From: Phormidesmis priestleyi Ana
Lineage (GTDB): Bacteria; Cyanobacteriota; Cyanobacteriia; Phormidesmidales; Phormidesmidaceae
Assembly: GCA_001314865.1 (NCBI GenBank)
Contig: LJZR01000001.1
Span: 310,001 to 374,000, forward strand
Direction of reading: 5' to 3'
DNA length: 64,000 nt
Shown here: piece after piece, positions 17,623-24,340 of the stretch
Numbering within the stretch: position 1 is the stretch's first letter
Layout: every line of letters begins with the position of its first letter
Translations under genes and position numbers: made by a program
The notes under the pieces: model-generated
What the model saw: the letters and a program-made list of their open reading frames with translations, nothing else
Told to the model about the DNA's origin: nothing
Databases searched by the model: none

Positions 17623-17877
17623 ATGGGCGTTTATGTTGGTAACCTTTCTTACGATGTCACTGAGGCCGATTTGAGCGGTGTCTTTGGTGAATACGGCACA
17701 GTCAAGCGTTTGACGCTACCGACTGACCGTGAGACCGGCCGTGTGCGCGGTTTCGCCTTTGTTGATTTGGGTAGCGATGCTGAAGAGCAAGCTGCTATTG
17801 ACGCATTAGACGGCGCTGAATGGATGGGCCGCGACCTACGTGTGAACAAAGCCAAGCCCCGCGAAGATCGTCGCTAA
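17623..17877 (+). CDS. RRM RNA-binding protein, Rbp type (copy 3)
   Basis: The third 84-residue single-RRM paralog, with RNP2 VYVGNL and RNP1 RGFAFVDL. It differs from the others by LSGVFG, KRLTLP and the tail PREDRR. ATG 17623 is preceded by GGAGACTAG; an in-frame ATG at 17596 would add nine residues absent from the paralogs. The gene has its own leader and ends with a strong intrinsic terminator, so the three copies are probably separate transcription units. Confidence 0.95.
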   Translation: MGVYVGNLSYDVTEADLSGVFGEYGTVKRLTLPTDRETGRVRGFAFVDLGSDAEEQAAIDALDGAEWMGRDLRVNKAKPREDRR

Positions 17878-17911
17878 GCTGCGATCGCGTAGCGACTCTG
17901 TAAAAAAAGGG

Positions 17912-17948
17912 CTGTTTTACTCGCAAAGTTGTTTTGCGAGTAAAACAG
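17912..17948 (-). terminator. 16-bp perfect hairpin with T-run on the minus strand
   Basis: CTGTTTTACTCGCAAA (17912-17927) pairs with its exact complement at 17933-17948 around a 5-nt loop. A7 lies just to its left, so an RNA read from the minus strand would end in a U-run. It may insulate RRM copy 3 from antisense transcription; no minus-strand gene is visible nearby. Confidence 0.65.
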
Positions 17949-17963
17949 TCAAATAAATCAAAG

Positions 17964-17996
17964 GCTTCAAACTTTCTATTGTTTGGAGCTTTTTTT
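17964..17996 (+). terminator. Intrinsic terminator of RRM copy 3
   Basis: GCTTCAAAC (17964-17972) pairs with GTTTGGAGC (17981-17989, one G-U pair), followed by T7. Confidence 0.8.
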
Positions 17997-18416
17997 GCGT
18001 AACGTTATTTGCATTACGTTATTTGCGTAATGTTTTTTTGCTCAGGCAGCATCAATCTGGCTTTCGCCAACAGGTGCAAATTTTGCTGTAAGTAGATGCA
18101 TTATGAATTGGGAAATCATAAATTAGAAGATTCTTTGATTTCTCCTTTTTATATCTTTACGAAGGGTTAGAAAGTAGTAAAAGACTTCATTAAAAAGCAG
18201 ATAAATACACAAGTGTTTAGCGCAACACTGCTTTATTTTCTGCTTTATTTTCTGTTAGCTGAGCGCTTCTGAATTGTATCTGTCGCCCAACCGAGCCATG
18301 AGTTAGGGCAGCGTGGTTTATCAGTTTTGCATAGCTCTGCGGGATTTGCTATAGCGGGTAGTCATCGCGGGCATTCTAAGCTTGCGATCTTTACCCAAAC
18401 TTCAAAAACACTGGCC
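17997..18416. other. AT-rich gap before the J-domain gene
   Basis: About 420 bp. It begins with tandem copies of a TTACGTTATTTGC-like unit (18000-18030). I see no gene or clear promoter. Confidence 0.5.
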
Positions 18417-19370
18417 ATGATAATCAACGAAGGGCTTTTTAAGCTTGATGTGACTGACCACCACGCCATTCTCGGATTTTCTCTGGCAGAAGACCCCAAA
18501 AAAGTGCGCACCCGCTACTTAAAGGTCGCCCGACGGCTGCATCCCGACAGCTTGAGCGATGCTTCCGACGAGCAAAAGGCGATCGCGAACGAAATTCTCT
18601 CTAAGCTTGTAAATCCTTCTTACAAGGTGCTAAGCCAAGAAAAATCGATTAAAGAGCACAACATAGCGCTCAAAATGAAGCAGCAACAGCTAGTCGCGCA
18701 GCCTAGTTTGCTCTCGGTCAAAAGCGAATCGGCAAAAAAACTGCTGGGCACCAGCAACTTAGAGCATGATTACAAAACGGCTCTGCAAACAATTGTTGCC
18801 GTTCATTTTGATGACCTCACCAGCGTCCACAGCATCATTGGCGAGATCAGCGAACTCAACGCTGTGTATCTGATGCGCCAAGGGAATGTAGGCGAAAAAG
18901 CGATCGCACCGACGGCCTCTGATGCCCAAAAAGCAGAGGCTGAGATGAAAAAAGAAACGCCGCGCCGGCCGCGTCATGAAGCGATTATTGAGAGCTATTT
19001 GAGTCGAGCGAAAGAATTTGAGTATAAAAAGGACTACTCTCGCGCTATTTTGGAACTGCGAGAAGCGATCGCTACTCACCCCCAAAGCGCACCTTGCCAC
19101 AGCTATCTAGCATTGCTGTATCTCAAGTCTGGGAAGGAGACCATGGCAAAAATTCATGCCAAACAGTCCCTTGCTTTTGACCCTGAGAATGCAATGGCCA
19201 AAGAAGTTCAGGCCAAGGTTGGTGCGGCAGCGGCCAAATCTACAGCTACTGACAACAGCAGCCAAGGCCGTAAGGCCAGTAGTCAGACCAGTCAGACAAC
19301 GAGTGGTCAAAAGGGTACGAAGCAGGGAGGCGGTCTCTTTAGCGGATTGTTTGGTGGAAAAAAGGGATAA
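18417..19370 (+). CDS. J-domain (DnaJ-like) protein with TPR segment
   Basis: A 317-residue protein that would act as an Hsp70 co-chaperone. The N-terminal J-domain has the diagnostic HPD at residues 42-44 (in RRLHPDSL). A TPR-like pair follows near residues 200-290 (YLSRAKEFEYKKDYSRAILELREAI), then a Ser/Thr/Gln-rich linker and a glycine-rich end, GGGLFSGLFGGKKG. I choose ATG 18417; the frame extends upstream to a TTG at 18327, but those 30 residues are not J-domain-like. It abuts hisZ without a gap, so the two are probably co-transcribed. Confidence 0.85.
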   Translation: MIINEGLFKLDVTDHHAILGFSLAEDPKKVRTRYLKVARRLHPDSLSDASDEQKAIANEILSKLVNPSYKVLSQEKSIKEHNIALKMKQQQLVAQPSLLSVKSESAKKLLGTSNLEHDYKTALQTIVAVHFDDLTSVHSIIGEISELNAVYLMRQGNVGEKAIAPTASDAQKAEAEMKKETPRRPRHEAIIESYLSRAKEFEYKKDYSRAILELREAIATHPQSAPCHSYLALLYLKSGKETMAKIHAKQSLAFDPENAMAKEVQAKVGAAAAKSTATDNSSQGRKASSQTSQTTSGQKGTKQGGGLFSGLFGGKKG

Positions 19371-20672
19371 ATGCCAGAAAGGAAGCCGGAAGGGAAACCA
19401 GAAGGGAAAGCATACCAGCCGCCTACAGGCGGTCGGGACTTGCTCCCCCTCGACGTGGTGCAAAAGCGCTGGATTGAAGATCGGCTGGAGCAGGTTTTTC
19501 ATCGGTGGGGCTACCACCGCATTATTACCTCTACCGTAGAGACGATGGATACCCTGATGGCAGGGGGTGCCATTGACCGGATAGAAGTAATTGAATTGCA
19601 GATGTCTCAGCTGGGCGGGCAACGGTTGGGTTTGCGGCCAGAGCTCACCGCTTCGATTGCGCGAGCGGCGGTGACGCGCCTAGCTTCGGTGACCTACCCG
19701 CAGCGGCTGTACTACAACGCGAATGTTTTTCGCCGCTCGGCCAAGGGCAGCCAGGGCGGACAGCAGGAATACCATCAGGCGGGTATAGAGCTGCTAGGCG
19801 CTAACGGCCTCATGGCCGATGCCGAAGCCGTACTGCTTGCGGCTGACTGCCTGAGTGCGCTCAAGCTTACTGACACAAGCCTGGTGCTGGGCGAAGCGGC
19901 GCTTACCTATTCGCTGTTATCGGCGTTTCCCAAAGAAATTCGTGAAACGGTGCGGCATCACATTGCAGCACTAGATTTAGTGGCTTTACAAGAAATGTCG
20001 CTCTCTGAGGCGCTTAAAGATCGGGTGCTGAAGCTGACGGCCTTGCGCGGTGAGCCAGCCACTGTATTAGCGCGGCTAAACGAGTTTGAGCTAGACGAAC
20101 AGCAGCAGGCGATTGTAGACCGGCTAAAGTCACTGATTGAGCTACTGAAGGCAAATCCATCTGCGCCTGCCGTCGTGCTGGATCTGAGCTTAATTCGGCC
20201 GTTTGACTACTATACGGGCATTGTGTTCGAGGTGGTGAGCCGTAGCAACCGTCAGCTGGGTCAGGGCGGACGATACGACGATTTGCTAGCAGAGTACGAT
20301 GCGCGACCAGAAGCGGCGTTAATGCCCGCTGGTGGGCGCGGATTTCCCGGAATTGGCTTTGTGTTGAACTTAGAGCAGCTGTATCAGGAGCTAATGCCCA
20401 GTGGACTGTTGCCCAGCGAAACACCCCCCAGTGACTGGCTGATTGTGCCAAAGGATGAGTCGGCAGCGGCAGCCGCGATCGCCTACGCCCAAAAAATACG
20501 TCAGTCTAAAGCTGAGTCTATCGTTCGGGTAGAAATGAGCTTAGCAGTGGGGCAATCGGTAGAAGAGGTGAGAGCGATCGCGAAAAAACGCAACATTGCT
20601 CGCATTGCCTGGATTCCGGCTGAGGGCGCACCAGAAGTTGAGCCAGAAGTTGAGATGATAGACAAAGCCTAA
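19371..20672 (+). CDS. hisZ: ATP phosphoribosyltransferase regulatory subunit
   Basis: A 433-residue class II histidyl-tRNA-synthetase-like protein that pairs with short-form HisG for the first step of histidine synthesis. Motif 2-like RPELTASIARAAVTRL and LYYNANVFRR near residues 95-125, LRP-type histidine-binding regions, and RPFDYYTGIVFEV near 280 are visible. It lacks the anticodon-binding domain expected in a true HisRS of this length. The Gly/Lys/Pro-rich first 20 residues are an unusual extension. ATG directly follows the stop of the J-domain gene. Confidence 0.9.
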   Translation: MPERKPEGKPEGKAYQPPTGGRDLLPLDVVQKRWIEDRLEQVFHRWGYHRIITSTVETMDTLMAGGAIDRIEVIELQMSQLGGQRLGLRPELTASIARAAVTRLASVTYPQRLYYNANVFRRSAKGSQGGQQEYHQAGIELLGANGLMADAEAVLLAADCLSALKLTDTSLVLGEAALTYSLLSAFPKEIRETVRHHIAALDLVALQEMSLSEALKDRVLKLTALRGEPATVLARLNEFELDEQQQAIVDRLKSLIELLKANPSAPAVVLDLSLIRPFDYYTGIVFEVVSRSNRQLGQGGRYDDLLAEYDARPEAALMPAGGRGFPGIGFVLNLEQLYQELMPSGLLPSETPPSDWLIVPKDESAAAAAIAYAQKIRQSKAESIVRVEMSLAVGQSVEEVRAIAKKRNIARIAWIPAEGAPEVEPEVEMIDKA

Positions 20673-20771
20673 AGTCCTTAGAATTCACTAGAATCCCTAG
20701 AATTCACTAAGCTAAATAAAGAAGCACCTAAAGTTAGGTCAGTAAAGATAACCTACTGGAAGAAGAAACCT

Positions 20772-20999
20772 GTGTCCCATACGATTGTGACTGACGTTTG
20801 TGAAGGCATTGCCGACTGCGTAGATGCCTGCCCGGTAGCCTGTATTGACGAAGGCCCCGGTAAAAATAAGAAAGGTACCGGCTGGTACTGGATCGATTTT
20901 GACACCTGTATTGACTGCGGCATTTGCCTTCAGGTGTGCCCGGTAGAGGGCGCAATTTTGCCAGAAGAGAAACCTGAGTTGCAAAAAACCCCTACCTAG
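20772..20999 (+). CDS. 2[4Fe-4S]-type ferredoxin
   Basis: A 75-residue electron carrier. The C-terminal cluster motif is canonical CIDCGICLQVCP; the N-terminal one is variant, CEGIADCVDACPVAC, with a longer first spacing as in seven-iron and related bacterial ferredoxins, so a 3Fe-4S plus 4Fe-4S pair is possible. The start is GTG 20772, with GGAAG upstream. The redox partner is not indicated by neighbours. Confidence 0.9.
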   Translation: MSHTIVTDVCEGIADCVDACPVACIDEGPGKNKKGTGWYWIDFDTCIDCGICLQVCPVEGAILPEEKPELQKTPT

Positions 21000-21034
21000 C
21001 GAAAGGACAAATCACTGGTCAATCAACTGATCAA

Positions 21035-21364
21035 TTACGGTGAACCTACTGCTTCTAGCGCCTTTAGCCGCTGATTAATTTCAATGACTAGCGTGGCTAA
21101 GTTGTCGAACTGTTCAGCGGAAGATGCACCGCCGGGCGTGACTGAAATGTCAGAAAGCACGGGAGATGGGCTGTTGCTGCCTTGTGATCGCGGCGATGAG
21201 GACTGAAGCTGGCTGAGCTGGGTTTGAAGCGATCGCACTTGAAACTCCAGCTGACTCACTCGCGAATCAAGCAAAGAGTTTGCCATCACTGGCGTGATAA
21301 AAATACTTGCGAGAAGTGTTAACGCAATGCAAAACAGTGAAAAAGGCTTGAGAAGAGACTTCAT
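21035..21364 (-). CDS. Hypothetical exported coiled-coil protein
   Basis: A 109-residue protein with a clear signal peptide (residues 1-28, LFCIALTLLASIFITPVMA then N). The mature part begins with a short heptad-like coiled coil (LLDSRVSQLEFQVRSLQTQLSQL), then a Ser/Pro-rich linker and a second helix. Such small proteins occur in cyanobacterial envelopes, but I do not recognise a named family. It is convergent with the ferredoxin gene. Confidence 0.7.
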   Translation of the reverse strand: MKSLLKPFSLFCIALTLLASIFITPVMANSLLDSRVSQLEFQVRSLQTQLSQLQSSSPRSQGSNSPSPVLSDISVTPGGASSAEQFDNLATLVIEINQRLKALEAVGSP

Positions 21365-21443
21365 TCGCTTTGAGATTTTCCCGACCGGGAAACGGAAGAG
21401 AGTATGCCTTTATTTTAGCGCTGACTTCAGGCCAAGACCTTAA

Positions 21444-21491
21444 GCCACACCTCAGGCCACACCTCAGGCCACATCTCAGGCCACATCTCAG
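21444..21491. repeat. 12-bp tandem repeat, 4 copies, over a stop codon
   Basis: GCCACACCTCAG twice, then GCCACATCTCAG twice. The last copy contains the stop of the LuxR-type gene (21488-21490). Confidence 0.9.
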
Positions 21492-22048
21492 GCCATTAGC
21501 CCATAATCCAGATCATCCTGATGGCTGCGCTGCTTAGCCAAAATGTTTTTGACATGCTTTTTCACCGTATTGGCGCTAATCCACAGCGCGGTCGAAATTT
21601 CGTTATAGTCAGCGCCTCGTAGGCGTAGCTGCCATACTTCAGTTTCTCGCTCTGTGAGGCCAAACAATGCTGCGTCGGATAGGGCTTTGTTACGAATTGT
21701 TTGCTGACGATCTTCCAACACAATCATTAAGTAGGGCGTGTTGGCCAGCTGAATGTTTTGGACGCGAATGCGAATAATGCCAAGGTCAGGCAGGATAATT
21801 TCAGCATCCAGGCCAATTTTTTGAAAGGAGAGAACATCTTGTTTTTTTAGCGCAGACTGACAGAGCCTCCAAAGTTCTGTAGGCAGTGTATTAGCGGTTG
21901 CATTCAAAAGGTTGCAAATGCGCTGGGCAGGTGCGTTGATTTTTTCGATTTCGCCTTTTTGGCTAGCGATAATAAATCCATCCTGTAGCCCTTCTAACGC
22001 AGCACGAAGAATACTGAAATCGGGGGTAGACTTGCGGTCGGTACTCAT
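21488..22048 (-). CDS. PAS-LuxR-type transcriptional regulator
   Basis: A 186-residue regulator. The N-terminal two thirds look like a PAS-type sensor (GLQDGFIIASQKGEIEKINAPAQRICNLL, then a beta-rich part). The C-terminal helix-turn-helix is of LuxR type: LTERETEVWQLRLRGADYNEIS and SANTVKKHVKNILAKQ. There is no receiver domain, so input is likely a small ligand or redox state rather than phosphorylation. It is divergent from the TPR protein, which could be a target. Confidence 0.88.
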   Translation of the reverse strand: MSTDRKSTPDFSILRAALEGLQDGFIIASQKGEIEKINAPAQRICNLLNATANTLPTELWRLCQSALKKQDVLSFQKIGLDAEIILPDLGIIRIRVQNIQLANTPYLMIVLEDRQQTIRNKALSDAALFGLTERETEVWQLRLRGADYNEISTALWISANTVKKHVKNILAKQRSHQDDLDYGLMA

Positions 22049-22307
22049 AATGTCTTATTAAAACGCTGTATGCCTACCTATCAGTCGAAGCTTCAGTAAT
22101 TATGCGAGGTGGGTTGAGAGATTATGGTTTCTTTACAAATTGGCGTTGGGGAACGAATGAAACACAACATTCTTCATTTGAACCTACTATTTGAATCTAT
22201 TGTTTAAATCTATTTGAAACGCAATATGATTTCAGCCTGTAGCTAGAGAGGGCGCGGGCGGGCGATCGCATAGGCTAAAAGTGCAAGTTACTAATGCAAG
22301 TTGCTAA

Positions 22308-22359
22308 ATCTCGTTCACTCATCTCGCTCACCCATCTCGCTCACCCATCTCGCTCACCT
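22308..22359. repeat. 13-bp tandem repeat, 4 copies, upstream of the TPR gene
   Basis: ATCTCGCTCACCC and variants repeat four times and end 3 bp before the likely ATG at 22363, where a Shine-Dalgarno would be expected. Confidence 0.9.
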
Positions 22360-22362
22360 GCT

Positions 22363-23319
22363 ATGAAACCTTTACAGCAGCTATTTATGCAGCCATTTTC
22401 TCTGAGTGGAGGGGCTGCGTGCGCTGCAACTTTTCTCTCTCTTGCTGCCTTATCTGTCACTACCCTCAGCTATTCAACAGTTGCACAGGCTCAGTCAACA
22501 GCGCCTGATCTAGCTCCTGAAACTGATCTGGCTCCTGAAAGTGATCCGCTCCCTGAAACCACTATCTCACCGACTCAAGAGTACAGCGAATACATGCGAT
22601 TGGGCTACGCAGCCTATCAAGCAGAAGACTTTGCAGAGGCGGCGAGCTTCTTTCGGGCGGCGCTGTATGCGGTGCCCAATGATCGAGACGCTACCATTGC
22701 CTACTGGAATTCTCGCGCTGAGTTGCAAGATTATGACTTGAGCGATCGCGCGATTGAGTATGAAAACAACATGCAGTTAGGATACGATGCCACTGACGAA
22801 GGCGACTATAAAACGGCATTGGACTATTTTCAGGCAGCGCTAGCAGTTAGGCCCAGTGATTACTACGCAGCGCAAGCAGTTCGCAATATCTATACCTATC
22901 TCAATAGAGGCGTTGGTGCAGACTCTGCAACAGATGTACCAGGGATGTATCAGGTATATGCCGGAGAACGTCCTTATGATCGATACATGCGCTTGGGCTA
23001 CGCCGCTGTACAAAGGCAGGACTACGCCGCCGCACAAACCTACTTTCGCAGCGCCCTATATGAACGCAACAACGACCGGCAGGCCAATATTGCTTACTGG
23101 AATGCAGTAGACGCCGTGCGCGATGGCGAGTTTGGAACTAACAGCGAAGCCCCTGAAGCCCCTTATGATCGCTATATGCGCTTAGGATACGATGCCACTG
23201 AGCGAGGAAACTACACGCAAGCGCTAGGTTTTTTTGAAAATGCATTGGCTGAGCGTCCTGACGATGCCTATGCACTGCAAGCGATTCGCAATGTGCAGGC
23301 GTATATGTCGCCTGAGTAG
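22363..23319 (+). CDS. Exported TPR protein with two duplicated repeat pairs
   Basis: A 318-residue protein. A signal peptide (LAALSVTTLSYSTVAQAQ) is followed by an acidic Pro-rich stretch and four TPR units of about 40 residues, each beginning like YMRLGYAA. Units 1 and 3 end in IAYWN, and units 2 and 4 end in QAVRNI or QAIRNV, so the array is an ABAB duplication. TPRs mediate protein contacts, here presumably in the periplasm. I choose ATG 22363 because the signal peptide begins there; the frame is open from 22294 through the tandem repeat. No Shine-Dalgarno is visible. Confidence 0.8.
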   Translation: MKPLQQLFMQPFSLSGGAACAATFLSLAALSVTTLSYSTVAQAQSTAPDLAPETDLAPESDPLPETTISPTQEYSEYMRLGYAAYQAEDFAEAASFFRAALYAVPNDRDATIAYWNSRAELQDYDLSDRAIEYENNMQLGYDATDEGDYKTALDYFQAALAVRPSDYYAAQAVRNIYTYLNRGVGADSATDVPGMYQVYAGERPYDRYMRLGYAAVQRQDYAAAQTYFRSALYERNNDRQANIAYWNAVDAVRDGEFGTNSEAPEAPYDRYMRLGYDATERGNYTQALGFFENALAERPDDAYALQAIRNVQAYMSPE

Positions 23320-23329
23320 CTCTGTAGCA

Positions 23330-24340
23330 CTAGCCTCTATCTCTGGCTCGTTGGAGTATGGTGCGAGTTTCAGCCGGTTCAGTTTCCGTTGTTTCTTCGG
23401 CTGTTTCTCCGGCTGTTTCTTTGGCTGTTTCTCCTGACGTTTCTTCTGACGCCTCATCGGGTGAATTGTTGGGCGAGCTTGGCGAGATTTCAGAAGTTTC
23501 AGAAGTTTCAGAGGTTTCAGAGATATCGGAAATATCAGTTAGCTGACAGCAATCTAGGAGGGATGCGATCGCGATGTCGCTAAGCTCCAGCAAATTGAGT
23601 AGGCTGACCCAGTATTGCGCAAGTGGTTCGTCGTCAGGGTTTGCAAGCCGTAGAGCAGCTAGCTCACTAAGGGTGTCTTGTAAAAAGCCAGCGTCGGCAT
23701 ATAAGGCGGCTCGGTTGCGAGGGGTCGCTTGGCGGAGCGATCGCTGCAAGCTAGGATCAATAGCTCGATTGGCAATCCAACCATTGACGCTGGTTTGCTC
23801 ACCTTCGCCACAGTCTACCGTCAGAAACCATTCATAGCGGTTGCCAGGGGCAAGATCAACCGGCAGCGGAACGCTCACGACACCAGCACGGTCGGTTTCT
23901 CCCGATAGCTGGCCTTCATACAGCACAGCACCCTGTTCGCTTTTGATCACCACCAACGTGCGAGTGCGCTCTGAAAGCGGCACAGGCAGATAAAACAACA
24001 GATTAGGCCGCGCCAGTGAGGTGAGCGAGCCGACGGTTTCAACGGGAATGTCTACATCTAGCGCTCTGACGGTTTGGCGACTAGCGGCAGCGATCGCAGT
24101 GAGGTCACTATCTGCCGGGCATCCACCGCGAGAGGCTCCGCCGCGTCTACGACCGCCGGGTCTACCGGGGTTTACCAGCTGAGTAGGGTCAAACTGTAAC
24201 GGCAATGTTGGCAGCTGCTGAGCGATCGCAGGGCGCAGCGGCCAAAACGCGGCTAAAACAATCGTAGCCATTGTAGAAAAAGCGGTGAGCGGCAAAAGGG
24301 CTTTCATGGTAGACCAGAGGGAGAAAGATGCAGATGTCAC
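23330..24340 (-). CDS. DUF928 domain protein, exported
   Basis: A 336-residue cyanobacterial protein. An N-terminal signal segment ends at AIAQ, followed by RPGGRRRGGASRGGC and the DUF928 core (LARPNLLFYLPV, GVVSVPLPVDLAPGNRYEWFLTVDCGEG, NGWIANRA). The last 75 residues are a Ser/Glu/Thr-rich repeat region (SETSETSE, GETAKETAGETAEE) not needed for the domain. It overlaps the CHAT-CHASE2 gene by 4 bp, which implies translational coupling. Function is unknown; the neighbourhood suggests envelope signalling. Confidence 0.82.
   Translation of the reverse strand: MTSASFSLWSTMKALLPLTAFSTMATIVLAAFWPLRPAIAQQLPTLPLQFDPTQLVNPGRPGGRRRGGASRGGCPADSDLTAIAAASRQTVRALDVDIPVETVGSLTSLARPNLLFYLPVPLSERTRTLVVIKSEQGAVLYEGQLSGETDRAGVVSVPLPVDLAPGNRYEWFLTVDCGEGEQTSVNGWIANRAIDPSLQRSLRQATPRNRAALYADAGFLQDTLSELAALRLANPDDEPLAQYWVSLLNLLELSDIAIASLLDCCQLTDISDISETSETSETSEISPSSPNNSPDEASEETSGETAKETAGETAEETTETEPAETRTILQRARDRG

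Noticed and set aside
19371-20672. Histidyl-tRNA synthetase
   Set aside because: The anticodon-binding domain is missing, and the C-terminus fits HisZ.
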